Assembly (NCBI GenBank): GCA_021613535.1
Contig: CP075492.1
Coordinates: forward strand, 15,252,001 to 15,316,000
Direction of reading: 5' to 3'
DNA: 64,000 nt
From: Adineta vaga
Lineage: Eukaryota; Rotifera
Shown: in pieces, positions 26,534-38,407 of the stretch
How positions within the stretch are numbered: position 1 is the first letter of the stretch
Layout of the letters: every line of letters starts with the position of its first letter
The notes under the pieces: generated by a model
Seen by the model: the letters and a program-made list of their open reading frames with translations, nothing else
Told to the model about the DNA's origin: nothing
Databases searched by the model: none
Made by a program: the position numbers and the translations under genes

Positions 26534-27904
26534 TTATGTAGTATCACTCGACTTGCCCAAAAGAATTCGCGCCCGAATGGCTGCCGCGGCTCGCCCACCA
26601 GTTAAAAAAGCACCATGAACACATCCATTTGCCGATTCATTGATATCATCGTTGACGTACGTGTGTTCACCGGCCCAATGCAATCGACCATCGTCTGTCT
26701 CTCTAGCCAATAATTCCATAGTGTGCTGATTCGAATGTACTGCAAAGTTTGAATAAGAACCGAACGACAGAGGATCTTGAGACCATCGAGTAAATTTGTA
26801 CTTGATCGGATCTGGTACGACATATTGAGGAAAAATTTGTTGAAGAAACTTCATTACATGTGAAAGTATCTCACTATCCGCGGCATTCTCCAGTTCAGCG
26901 GCGTTAGCACCTGATAGTAGAAGAATGAGTATATTGGCAGGTGGTGGGAGACATACAATATAATGAAAGCGACTTCGAGGTTCATTGCATGTACGCAATA
27001 CAGTTATTGCCATTAAATTCCAGAAACAATCGGAGAATTGTAGAATACATTTATTTAATAAACCAAAACCCATACGACCAATGGCCTCACGTTTCCATTC
27101 AGGCAATGGAGGTTCAAATGCAATAGTCTCTCGTTTTAAACGCCAAGTGGAACAGTTATAAGAACGTATCGACAGAATATCGGTGAATCAACGTCTGCTA
27201 CTTTAACGGCTATTTGATCGGAATTACGAGTATCAATATGTGTCACGAGTGTATTCAGTCGAATGGCTAATTTATATTGATCAACGATGCGTTCGAGAAG
27301 GGTTCCATAACCATATGATACCCATTGATCACACCTAGCACTTTCTTGAGGAGTTCTCCATTCTTTAGCCGAGAGTTCGGCAAGATCTGACGCTTCATAC
27401 ATTTCTATGTCAGCGAGACAACAATCTATAATCGATTTGAGATGCCCATGAGTATCAGCTAGTTGTTCATAATCCGCCTGAATCACATCTTGGATGCTTC
27501 GATCGTTTAGTTCCTCAGTATCAGAAGCAAATTTCTCTAAGCATGTAATAAAGTGCTTATATATCATATCGGCTTGCTGTTCGGAGTCAGGAGACAGTGG
27601 TTTTCCATCATGACTAAGATTGAGCAAATGTTCTTCTTCGTCATTTTCCGAAATAGCCTGTGTCACTGCTTTGAATTGTTGATAATAGGGATACATTGGA
27701 TTATGGAATCCATACTGATGAATCCAACTGGCGCCAAGATCGACAGGAGTTGGTGCGAACGTTTCACTATCCGTATGCTCGGCCACCAGGACGATTCCGT
27801 GCCTCTAGCACGATAAATGACAATGACGTCTTCTGTAACTCAATAGCTGCCGCAATACCTGCTGCACCTGCGCCAACAATGATAACATCGAAGTCGGCAA
27901 TCAT
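26534..27904 (-). CDS. Flavin-containing amine oxidase (polyamine oxidase-like), two frame breaks
   Basis: FAD-dependent oxidase of about 455 residues and family-typical length. The start ATG at 27904 gives MIADFDVIIVGAGAAGIAAA, a Rossmann G-x-G-x-x-G dinucleotide-binding loop, then VLEARNRPGGR. Next come LGASWIHQYG and the FAD-domain strand VLITVPLGV, followed by REAIGRMGFGLLNK. The C-terminal FAD motif is LHWAGEHTYVNDDINESANG. All are typical of the MAO/PAO/LSD superfamily, which oxidises amines to aldehydes with H2O2 release. Two single-base breaks occur: at 27771-27772, where an extra base in a GG pair splits R-A-Y from D-S-E-T-F, and at 27133-27140, where GTTTAAAA lacks a base and turns L-G-V-L-K-R into a stop. 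Fixing each by one base restores a continuous family protein, so either assembly indels or recent decay apply. No intron was seen. Confidence 0.82.
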
Positions 27905-28432
27905 TCTCGTGACTTCTCGCAAAAAATATTCGTTTTATCTTTTAATAAAAGAAAAAAACACTTGTTATACTGGTTGATTTTCAGAATTTCTCAAAGCTTG
28001 GGAAATTTTGAGAAAAATCAAAAGTCCCGAAAATACTAGGAAAGCTGACTAATCATCAAAAATTGTGATAAACCGAAGTATTATGAGTTTATGCGGTTAC
28101 AAAAGGTATGAATGCTATGATCGGAAGTCTCAAAAAATTTTAATACGTGAAATGAGTGTCTAATGAAAGTACCATACATAACGTAATATTCGGATTAGAG
28201 TGATAACCAATAATGGTACTTTTTCGATTCTAAAAGGATCAAACAGAGCCCCGTTATCAGCGATGATTATCATTTACTAAAAGGATAAGCTCGATTCAAA
28301 GTGAGACTAACTGGCACATTGATAAGATCAACGAGAAACGGCAGACTTTCGATCTGATGTTGTTTTAGACTACTTTAAATTGATTGCACTTCAAAATTTC
28401 CGAAAAACAGAATACTTTTATTCTGTGTGTGG

Positions 28433-28869
28433 GAATTTGTGGCATGTAACATAGTCGACGTTTAGGAACGACAACTTTCAAAACAACAAGTTTTTAGTAG
28501 ATAATCTCATGAACATTCAATCGAAAAAACGTCAAGTACAGTCTAAAAAAGATGTTTCAACGAACAGCCCCAAAATGCTCTCTACCCAGGCAAACCTTTT
28601 TCCTCTTTAGAACTTAAAAAAGACTTCATATTGGATGATACCTAATTTGCATCCTAGAAAAGACCATTTAAAGGTTTCGTAAGTATGTAAATCTGTTTCT
28701 TCGAATTTGTGTATCATGGAGAGCATTTTGGAACAATTCGTTGAAACATCTTTTTCAGACTGTACTTGACGTTTTATCGATTGAATGTTCATGAGATTAT
28801 CTACTAAACACTTGTTGTTTGAAAGTTGTCGTTCCTAAACAAGGCGATTATGTCACATGCTACAAATTC
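28433..28869. mobile_element. Foldback/MITE-type element with 150 bp inverted arms
   Basis: Arms 28433-28583 and 28718-28869 are reverse complements at roughly 90%, around a 134 bp spacer. Examples are TTTAGGAACGACAACTTTCA on the left against TGAAAGTTGTCGTTCCTAAA on the right, and ATCTCATGAACATTCAATCG against its complement. No coding frame is inside. It lies between the 5' end of the amine oxidase and the 3' end of acetyl-CoA synthetase. Confidence 0.85.
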
Positions 28870-29125
28870 ATGAACATTGTTTTCGATACTAACAATATCT
28901 ACCCTCTCCAGAGTGTTTCGCAAGTAATTTTTCCGTTAAAAACGTTTCGTTATTATGCCAAATTGTCTATGAAAATATGCAGATACGAAAAGGCCCATCC
29001 AAGATGCACCATGCATTAGTTGAATGATTTCAATAAACATATGATTATGAAAATTTAGACAATTTATATAACAGTAATTAATATAGTTAGTTGGAAATGG
29101 GATCAAAGCAATGAATACAAGATTG

Positions 29126-32100
29126 TTACAATTTCGTTCGTGAACTTTCTTTGATTAGTTTCTGAACCACTGATGGATCGATAAGCGTTGATGTATCTCC
29201 AATATTAGCAATATCCGGCTCAACAATCTTGCGCAATATTCGTCTCATGATTTTACCGCTCCGTGTTTTAGGTAAGTTAGATGCAAAATGAATAATATCA
29301 GGAATAACATGTGCGCCAATGCTTTCACGGACGACTACCACAAGTTCTTTCTTGAGTTCATCTGTTTCTGGTATATTGTCTTTGAGCGTAACAAAACAAT
29401 ACATACCTTGATTCTTTATAGGATCCTATTTTTCAAAAAGAAAATATAGTATTCATCATTTAGCATTAGAAAGTAGTGTGGGTAGCAGACTTAAGTTGCG
29501 CTCATCTACCCCGTACCTCGGCCCAATCATCTAGTAAACAATTATGATACTGCAACTATTAGAAAGCTTACCGGATATCCTACAACAGCTGCTTCTGAGA
29601 CGGCCCGATGCGATACAAGAGCTGATTCGACTTCTGCCGTGCCAATATTGTGCCCGGAGATTATGAGAACATCGTCCTACATTACATATGTTTTTAGAAA
29701 TTATGACAGTCGAACACTCACCACTCGACCCGTGATCCAATGATATCCATTTTCTTTTATTTCACAACCATCTCCAGTAAAATAAAACCCTGGATACCGT
29801 GTGAAGTAAACATCAACAAAACGTTTATGATCACCAAATATAGTGCGCGCTTGGCCTGGCCACGATTCACGTATGCATAACTCCCCCATACATGGCGGTT
29901 TCAGTGGAGCTTGTGTTTTGGGATCAAAAATCTGTGTTTGAGTGCCGAAAAACGGTAGTGTAATCGAGCCTGGCACCAGTTCTGTGACGTTCGAAATTGG
30001 TGCTATCATGAGGCCACCTGTTTCTGTCTGTAATGAACTCAAGTGAAAGATACTTAAAAAACAAGAACTTACTTGAAACCAAGTATCAACAATAAAGCAT
30101 CGTTTGTCGCCTAGAAAACAAAACAGGTTAATTTATCCGATTGCGGCACATTGTAAAAATCAACTGTAGAACACAAAACGTTTCCTAGCTTTCTCAACAT
30201 CTATATGCCCTCAAGAGTTTTAGACCACGTGATAAATTCTAAAAAAGGATTTTCAGTTGAAAGGTTTATAGAAACAATAGTATCTTATAATAGCTAGGGT
30301 TTATTACCATGAAAACCAGTGAGAAAGATTTTTTGCTTAACGGATAAGATTATCTTAAATATAAATGGCTTACGTTGGATTCCGTAATCTACGATCAAGA
30401 GCTTTCTGATTCACAGTTATGCATCTATCACTGTAAAAAATATCGTTCCAAGGGTCGTTGAAGAAAAGGGTATTTGTAAAAGTTTATTATTCGACGCCCA
30501 TTGTTTACAATAAATATAGAATAACCATGTTAGAAATATATATATATATATATATATGTTTAATGAACGCGGTCAGAGAGATTTCTTGAGGATAAAGTTA
30601 GTTACGTTTCGACTCTTGCTGAGTTTATTTCTTCCTCAAATTTTAAGATCAAGATATTGAGCTGAAAATTTAACCACACCCTTCCTACACCAGCTATAAC
30701 ATTTGTTCCCAGTTTCAGCTCATCTGAGCATACTGCTGGGCTGAGATTCAGTTTTGAGAGAGTGAGTGACCTTTCGCGCACATGACTTCAAATCTCTCAT
30801 AATTTCTGGATCTCATGAGCTATTTTATAGCTTTCCTAGGGTTATTCGAGGATTATTCTTTTAAGTTTCTTAAGCATACATAACGATGGCAGCTCGAATG
30901 TTACTCTAAGCCAGACATGAAGAGATCAGAAGACCTATTGCAATAGCTCCATAAGAGTTATGTGAGCGACTCTGAACAGCCTTCAAAAAAGTAATAAAAA
31001 CTGTCTCTCGATATTTTTTGAAAAGTTTTGAAGACCACCTATATTCATGGGAGCTGAAATGGATGTTCAACTTCAACACACGTAAACAAAGCCGATCATT
31101 AAGTTCGAGTTATGCGAGCTGAACAATAGCTGTCCTATTCTTACTTACCAACGACATTATGATACCAGCGCCATGCTTCTGGATTTATGGGTTCTCCGAT
31201 AGTTCCTAAAAGTCGAAGAGATTTTCGACTTGTGCATGTGACAAAAGAGTCGCTGTGAGCCATGAGTGAGCGGATAACTGTGGGTGCCGTATAGAATATG
31301 TTAACTTTGTGCTTATCGACAATTTGCCAAAAGCGCGATGCATCAGGATAGGAAGGAGTGCCTTCGAAGATAAGACTTGTAGCTCGATTGACTAGCGGTC
31401 CATACACGACATCTATTTTAATCGCACAATTTTATATTTTACCACTAGAATAGATTGAGAAGGAAAAGTTGCTTACATGAATGGCCTGTAATCCAACCAA
31501 TGTCGGCCGTACACATATATACTTCGTCAGGTTTGTAAGAGAAGATATATTTGAATGTAAGACTAACATGCGTTAGGTAGCCGCCAGTCGTGTGAAGAAT
31601 GCCTTTGGGCTTGCCTGTAGAACCACTTGTGTAGAGCTAAAACCAAAAAACAATGAATATTCTTCATTACTTTTTTTTCTGATTACTATGAACATTGAAT
31701 CTTCAGCCTTCATCGGCTCAGGTTGACACATTCATCATCGACTAGATTCATTTCTGCGTACATGCAAAAATCACGTCCATCAATCCATGCCATCGAATCG
31801 GACTGGATAAAGTCATTTAATCCATCGCTCGCGAAATATTTTCGTTGAAAGATAAACACTGTTTGAACAACAGAACACCTTTTATCGTTCAATGCTTCAT
31901 CGACTTTATGCTTCAGCACATGGCATTTACCACCACGAGTGCTAACATCACTAGTAATAACGACTTTTGCCTGCGAATCAACAATTCGTTCAGCTAAGTT
32001 TTTACTACTAAAAGCAGCAAACACAACTGAATGAACAGCGCCAATTCTGGTACAGGCAAGAAGAGCAATAACCACTTCAGCCACCATCGGCATGTAAATA

Positions 32101-32630
32101 ACAACCCGATCACCCTTTCTAACATCATGCTTCTTGAGTACATTAGCAACTTTTTTGACTTGATGCAGTAGTTGACCATACGTTATATTTTTAAACTTTG
32201 CTGTTGGTATGTCAGACTCGAAAATAAGTGCAATTTGTTGTGCTGCAGTCGGATCTCGTTCAATATGTCTGTCCAAGCAATTGTAGCACACATTTAAAAC
32301 GCCATCTTGGAACCATTTGATATCGACACCATGCGATGAACGGTAATCGAATTCGTAATCCTTGATTTTTGTTGGTGGTTGATACCAAGTTAAACGATCT
32401 GCTGCCATTTTCCAAAATCGATCGGGATCTTTAATTGACAAATTATACAGAAGTTGATATTCATCGAACGATGAGATTACATCGGGTAGTTGTACCAAAT
32501 CAGATGAAGATGAGTCAGTTGAAGCGGTAACAACTGGCGAATACTCCACTTCTGTTTTATTAGATGACAAAGGAGTATCTGAAGATATCATTGGAATAAC
32601 ACTAATACTGGCCGCACTTGACAATGACAT
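29126..32630 (-). CDS. ACSS: Acetyl-CoA synthetase (AMP-forming), seven exons
   Basis: It activates acetate to acetyl-CoA through acetyl-AMP. Exon 1 (about 31689-32630) carries the N-terminal ACS region with [17 protein letters not shown], and then [13 protein letters not shown]. Exon 2 (about 31465-31637) opens with the P-loop [12 protein letters not shown]. Exon 3 (31143-31412) has [15 protein letters not shown] and [15 protein letters not shown]. After a 1 kb intron a 37 bp exon near 30075-30112 (VDTWFQ) joins TETGGLMI; the family norm is V-D-T-W-W-Q. The hinge motif [15 protein letters not shown] spans the next junction, and the last exon contains [14 protein letters not shown] with the acetylatable catalytic Lys. 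It starts at ATG 32630. One frame break lies at 31725-31731, where TGTGTC spoils D-D-E-C-Q-P-E-P-M-K just before the P-loop exon. N-terminal residues 1-45 are Ser/Thr-rich and not obviously a mitochondrial signal. Confidence 0.9.
30113..31142 (-). other. Long intron of the acetyl-CoA synthetase gene
   Basis: A 1.03 kb intron (GTAAGT donor after V-V-G; TTTTCTAG acceptor before G-D-K-R). It contains an AT microsatellite at about 30538-30558 and no visible gene. Other introns in this gene are 40-150 bp. Confidence 0.7.
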
Positions 32631-34039
32631 ATTTGATGCTAATTAATACACTTATATATATATATTTGTTGAATGTAGTATATAGTTTACAATTTCTAAA
32701 ATGCAAGATGCAATCGGAAAGAAAAAGTTCTTTGCTGATTTCCGAAATAGATTACAGAAATGTTTCACATTCTGTCGATGTCAGTGAGTGTAAACCAAGA
32801 CGGCAGGAAACACTAATTACCAAGCGTGTCACATACACTTCAGCCCTTCAACAGTTTCAGTATGCAATTTTCATCAAACCAGACAGAGATATATGGTACG
32901 GAAACAAAAATAACAAGGTAAAAGAATGCAGAGTCCGGCGAAATCAAGTTTTTTTCTCTCTATTGTTCTAAGTTTTCTAGAAGCAGTTTTCAGACACATG
33001 TGACGAATTTGACAGTATTATTCCTTTTTATTTGTGTTATTCGTGAGTAGAAAGCTCGTATTAAAGTTTATATGTCAATGCTCTACCTTCTACTCATTAC
33101 AAGATATACTAGACTAGCCCATCAAATAGATAACAGTATGCTTACTTAAAATTAAAAATATTCATACAATATTTATATGCAGTAAAAAAGAAACGAACAC
33201 AAATAAAAGGTCCGGTATAAGTTTGATAAAGACAATTTAACCATATAGTTATGGATATCGGGGAAAGAAAACGATCATATGGTTCTAGAAAAACTTATGC
33301 AGCTATGTGATATCCTATTATTTCTATGTACGTCAATTTTACCTGGAGCAGAGTTATGCTTTTCTTCTCAACATTGAATTTCTTTGTTGACTGATTGGAT
33401 TTTTCTGTTAATTACACTACTTCGGCTATATTTGACCACTTTCATTTCCTTTCGTTTCATGATTTCATATTTCGAGGAGTAACTCTATGTTTTCTGTAAA
33501 TCAATCTTCTCTTCAAGTCTCCCGGCGCACATATAATAGCTTTCTCTTTATTCCTATCATAGCCATCCTTATTTTCTACAAAAAACTATATCGTAGCAAG
33601 TCGTAATTAAATACGCCTGTAATAGATATATCCTGCACCAATCTCGATTCAAACGGGTTTCGGCATCGAGATCGGAAGAAAAAAAAGAGATTAGGATGAT
33701 CCCGTTGAACCTTACAATACCCAGCACAATTATACTTAATATATTTTAAGTAGATGAAATTCCAAGGTACATCTATTGAGTATAGAGTAGTTTTACTTTT
33801 ACACGGCGTACTCGTATTTGCCCAGTCTCTGGAAAAGAACACAAAAACAGAATTTCGGCCTATTTTGTAATCGTTGCAAGTCAGGGAAAATATGTCGTAC
33901 AAAGGTAGAAGCTGTTTCATCTTGAAGAGAGTTCTTCACTATACCATAATACACTCTAAAAAAAACAAAGCAGTGTGACCGAACCCATCAAAAAGGTTTC
34001 GTACATGTCTAAAATTTTTGAAATGAAATGCTACTCACA
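32631..34039. other. Intergenic, no gene recognised
   Basis: This is the upstream region of acetyl-CoA synthetase. Open frames at 32618-32971 and 33576-33920 show no domain resemblance. Nothing else was seen. Confidence 0.5.
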
Positions 34040-34455
34040 ATCCCTAATTCTACTACATTCACTAAAATTGATATGCAACCTTCGTCGCTTTATCTAACTA
34101 GTGAAACGCACGTCGATATTATCAATATTTATTCTGACGAAGCATTCTAAATGTAACATTATTGAAGATAAGAAAAAAAAACTTTCTATATCAAAGAGAC
34201 AGCCAGAATCTGTGTGCTTCAGGTGTAATACATGTTTCCAACTTCAAAGTTTTTTTCATGCATGTATGCCCCCCACATTCTTCACCACTCTCCTCGCCAT
34301 TGAAAATGACAAATGAGTGAGACCGATACATTTCGACGATCGTTCTGAGTGTATACGTGTCGGTATGAGAATGTAAGGATGAGTTGTGAACGTGGGTGGT
34401 TAATGTATGTCAAATCCGCACATTCATCTAGGTTCACTCGCCCACACCCTCGAGA
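34040..34455 (+). repeat. Left arm of a diverged inverted repeat flanking the second P450
   Basis: It matches, as reverse complement, 37258-37606. The best-conserved core is CAACCTTCGTCGCTTTATCT followed by AACTAGTGAAACGCACGTCG (34078-34117), identical in the opposite arm. Flanking parts align with gaps at roughly 65-75% by eye, ending near CCCACACCCTCGAG on this side. Confidence 0.75.
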
Positions 34456-34584
34456 TCAGAGGGTAGATCAAATTCATAAACGGATTTAGCAGCCATAACC
34501 CGTTTCTCAAGGTTTATTATTCTTGAAAAATGTTTTTCTGTGCAGTCTATTTTTAGAAAAGTCTCTTAATCCATACATTGTTTA

Positions 34585-36537
34585 ATGGAAAACACGTTAG
34601 GTATAATACTGACTGCTCTTTTCATACTTGGATGTTTTCTACTTCACAAAAGACATCGGCAGCAGCAATATTTCAAGAAACGTGGCATCGCAACGCCGCC
34701 GTTTGATTTATTATTCGGACATTTACTGACGATGTGGTCTGCAAAATCATCTGCTGATCAATTAAAAGAATGGACTCGAAAATACGGGAAAATATATGGA
34801 ATTTTTGCCGGTAGCTCACCTATTTACATTGTATCGGATGTTAATTTTCTCGAACAAGTTTTTATCAAACAATTTTCAAGTTTTTACAGTCATCAAACGG
34901 ATTTTTCTGAGCATGCTGTAGAAAAATCGAAGCGTGGTCTCTTAATTGCTAGTGGAAATCAGTGGCGAAGGCAGAAGCAAATTATTGGACCGATCATATC
35001 TACAGGTATAAAGCAAATGAGCCCACTGTTTGATAAGTGCGTCGATGAAATGATACATTCGCTGGAGTCATTAAATAGCAACATACAAGAAGAGTTTAAT
35101 ATATATCCATTATACAAGAAAACATTCTGGAATATGGCATGTAAGTTCTTTGGATGTGAGAAGGGCTTTTACAATTGACATGTTTCTTATCTTTTAGGTG
35201 GCTCATTTGGTATCGATGTTGTAGTAGAAGAAAATGCGACGAATAAGCTTTTCAATGAATTTGAGAAATTTTTCATGACGGACACTAAAAGTTATCCATT
35301 GCTGAGAGCATCAGAGCTATTCCCTTCCTTTGGAACTATTTTTCTTTACTTGTTCGAGATGTATAACGAAATAGGTCGTTTATTCCGTGATATTATTTGG
35401 CCAAAGGCATGGGGTCCGATTTGGGAAGGGTATGCTCTTTATCGCGTCAAACATCAGCTGTTTTCACTCTTTAACAAGCGCTGGCGGATCCCACATAATG
35501 AACACAATATTCAGGGACAAAAACAAGATTTTCTTACAATGATGAGTGCAACATTAACTTTCGATTCAATCGAAGTAGGATGTTATCTTTAAAACTCCAT
35601 CTATTTCTACCTAAAACAGCATGAAGATCCTCATAGAAGGTGTATATTAATAATCAATCTGCGTCCGCAAGTACAGCAATTACTTAATTAAGGGTGAGAT
35701 GCATCTTGAGGGTGTGGGTGTGGGTCTGAAACTATTGGCAAGTTTGAACTTTTGAAATAAATTCTATTTCTTCATCTTTCACGAACCGAGTTTCACTTCT
35801 TTGCGTATAGGATGAGAACAATGTCGCTGGCGGACAATCACATCAACCACGACCGATTAATGCTCATGAGATTATTGACAACGCATTTCTTTTCATGGGG
35901 GCTCAGTATGCTGGAAACGCGGCAGTAATGGCCTGTTGTTCTTACATACTGGCTACTAATTGTGATATACAGAATAAACTTGTATCTGAAATTAATCAAT
36001 TTGCTTCGTCCGCAGACCAGGACAAGCTCAATGGTGATATTGTCTCACAGATGCCTTATTTAGATATGTTCATACGTGAAATTCTTCGCATGTACCCACT
36101 TTCCACATTAGGCATCGATCGACAATGCATGAGAGACACTATAGTTAACGGCATCCATGTGTCTAAAGGTAATTATGCCACAATTTTAGTTGGAATTTGA
36201 TGTCTTCTTTTTTCTGATAGGTTCTGTAGTTCAAGCCGATGTATATTCAATTCATTATGATCCTGATATATGGGGACCTGAAGATCCGGAGATTTTCTGC
36301 CCAGAACGTCATCTAACCGAAAACCGACATCCTCTTGCTCTCTTATTCTTCGGCGCTGGACCAAGAATGTGTCCAGGCGTTCGATTGGCTCTCATTACTG
36401 CGAAAGTCGTTCTAGTCCGTCTTCTTCAACACTACAATATTGTTGCCTGTGAAAGTCAAGAGAAAACGCTGGGTCTCGAAGAAAAAGTTATTCATCTACC
36501 AACTGAATCATGGGTAAAGTTGGTTCCGAGAAAATAA
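34585..36537 (+). CDS. Cytochrome P450 with an atypical I-helix, four exons
   Basis: Exons are 34585-35140, 35198-35574, 35811-36168 and 36221-36537, all with GT-AG boundaries and in phase, giving about 534 residues without frame breaks. An N-terminal membrane anchor (LGIILTALFILGCFLL) is followed by ATPPFDLLFGH and WRRQKQIIGP (C-helix W-R-x-x-R-like). The K-helix is REILRMYP (E-x-x-R intact), then PEIFCPERHL, and the haem loop is FFGAGPRMCPGVRLAL with the Cys ligand. The I-helix reads FLFMGAQYAGNAAVM where most P450s have A-G-x-E-T-T. The acid-alcohol pair that handles oxygen protonation is therefore missing, as in isomerase/dehydratase-type P450s such as thromboxane synthase. It resembles the CYP3/CYP5 region of the superfamily; substrate unknown. 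Confidence 0.88.
35710..35725 (+). repeat. Telomere-like (TGTGGG) tract in a P450 intron
   Basis: GGGTGTGGGTGTGGGT inside the 236 bp second intron of the P450 gene. TGTGGG is the hexamer reported for bdelloid telomeres. Confidence 0.6.
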
Positions 36538-37257
36538 AATACAACGGCGTTGGTTTTGATTACACTTTAAATAATTAATCCTGAAACTATACTTTTAATT
36601 TGCGATTGTGACTAATTTTATTCTCTATACTGAAAGAAGGAGCATATGAGAAAGAACAGTTTGTATGTATATATATTTGCTTGTGTCGAGATCAAAGGAA
36701 GATATTGAATATTATACTTTCTCATTATTAATCGAGCAATCTCATGTAGGATTTCAGAGAAACATCTGACTGAGCGATTCTAGAGTCGAAAAATCCAAGT
36801 CTGCTAGAGTTTTTATGAACCTTTTTCTCACAAAAATTTGTTTTGGCTACAAAAAGATTTGTTGCGAACGAAGGGTGTGAATAGGTTCAAATATGATTGA
36901 TTGTCTCATTAAAGGTTCTTTTCGTACGCCAATGGAAAGAACCTTTAATATAAAGGCGATACCAGGATTATCATTTTGGTGGGGCTGAGGCCCCTTCGAA
37001 AACGTTGTATTTTTGTAAGATAATTATCAGTTTTCTACGAAAATTTGTAAAAATCTAGAGAGGGTTGGACCTTCTGTAGCCCATCTCTGACGTCGCCATC
37101 ACTTTAATGGTTTTGTAGAAATTTTTATTGTTTTTCAAAAGTATGGACATCTTTGGACTTTTTTTATACATCTCCGGCACCTTTTTTAGGGGGATCGGTA
37201 AAACAGCATTTTTTTGAATGAAGTATCAACATGATCGAGTATCATTATGTTCTTTCA

Positions 37258-37606
37258 GCAGTTGTGAGGGTATGAGTGTAAATGAACGTGCGAATATTAT
37301 ATCCACCACTCGCTGGGACATTCCCAGATCCGTACTTATACACTCATCTCACTCGTTTGTTCTTTATAATGTTGAAGCGCTATGCTTGTGGAAAAAATTT
37401 TGAAAGTTCGAAATATTTTTTACACTTGGTGCAGATACATTCTGACGGTGTCTGTGTTATAAGAGTTTTTTTCTTATCTTCATTAATTTTGCATTTAACG
37501 TGTTTCGTCAGAATAAATATTGCTTATACCGACGTGCGTTTCACTAGTTAGATAAAGCGACGAAGGTTGCCTATCAGTTTTAGTGACTGCAGCAGAAGTT
37601 GGGATT
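37258..37606 (-). repeat. Right arm of the inverted repeat flanking the second P450
   Basis: Reverse complement of 34040-34455. The core CGACGTGCGTTTCACTAGTT lies at 37530-37549 and continues AGATAAAGCGACGAAGGTTG. The outer part (CAGTCACTAAAACTGATAGG on the minus strand) still matches the left arm, and the outer end abuts a TGTGGG tract. Confidence 0.75.
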
Positions 37607-37622
37607 GTGTGGGTGTGGGTGT
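37607..37622 (+). repeat. Telomere-like (TGTGGG) tract at an inverted-repeat end
   Basis: GTGTGGGTGTGGGTGT immediately outside the right inverted-repeat arm. Confidence 0.6.
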
Positions 37623-37804
37623 AACTTTATTCGAAAATAAAAAGAACTCTCCACCCTAAGCGCCATCTACTCTGCCTCTCATATTTTTTCAAGATGATAA
37701 ACTCTTTTTCTGGGATGATTTATGAGATTCGTGTGTTACATTATACAGAAAGGCTGACGAATTTACTTCCTCATAGCTGCTCTTATTTTTACTTTCAGAC
37801 AACT

Positions 37805-38407
37805 ATGACTGAAGCCCACAGTGATCAAACATCAATCAACACAATAGCAACGGAAATTGGAGCCCATTACGAAGGTAAAGAAGTAGAATATTCGAACGAA
37901 CTCAACACAAATACACAAAGAAGCAAAGACAAGAACGAGAATGAAGTGTCCGAGAACAAGCATACAATGTTGCGGCCTCCACCGCATGTCTACTCGTGTT
38001 TCGTGAAAAATACCACAGACCACCTAATAGATATGACTCTCGAGTGGTACGGTCGTCCTAATGAACATGAATTCGATGAACTCAATCAGTTTACTCTTGG
38101 ACCTGGTGAAGAAAAGCATATTCAGAGAAAGATCTTTCAACCAGATCTACCAAAAAACTCGTCAGAGGAATTTGATCATCAAAAGCATTCCTATTGTAGT
38201 TGGGTCAAGATTCTCAATAAAGTGACAGTTGATCATAGAGGCGAGCGAAACAGAAGAAAGGTAGAAGTGTGCTATCCGTTTAAGAATGTACCATGTCCAA
38301 TTCGGAACTGGGAGTTTCTGGTGACCGACATGAGCATTGAATCACAATTTCCGACGAGACCGGTGAATATTTTGAAATATGAGAATTTAATGGACTTTGA
38401 GAAGTGA
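37805..38407 (+). CDS. Hypothetical protein of 200 residues
   Basis: I do not recognise the family. The ATG at 37805 is preferred over the in-frame one at 37694 because a polypyrimidine tract and TTTCAG acceptor sit eight bases upstream, suggesting a 5'-leader intron. Residues 1-55 are polar and charged, probably disordered. From about residue 60 a folded-looking, beta-rich region follows: VYSCFVKNTTDHLIDMTLEW, then a charged stretch, SYCSWVKILNKV and PIRNWEFLVTDM. Codon use is ordinary and the frame is clean. There is no signal peptide or membrane segment, so it is likely cytosolic or nuclear. It is downstream of the P450 in the same orientation, with no sign of co-transcription. Confidence 0.65.
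   Translation: MTEAHSDQTSINTIATEIGAHYEGKEVEYSNELNTNTQRSKDKNENEVSENKHTMLRPPPHVYSCFVKNTTDHLIDMTLEWYGRPNEHEFDELNQFTLGPGEEKHIQRKIFQPDLPKNSSEEFDHQKHSYCSWVKILNKVTVDHRGERNRRKVEVCYPFKNVPCPIRNWEFLVTDMSIESQFPTRPVNILKYENLMDFEK

Noticed and set aside
36900-37000. Small hairpin GGGGCTGAGGCCCC and nearby AAAGGTTCTTT inverted pair
   Set aside because: Short and isolated; no Helitron-type CTRR end or other element feature could be tied to it.
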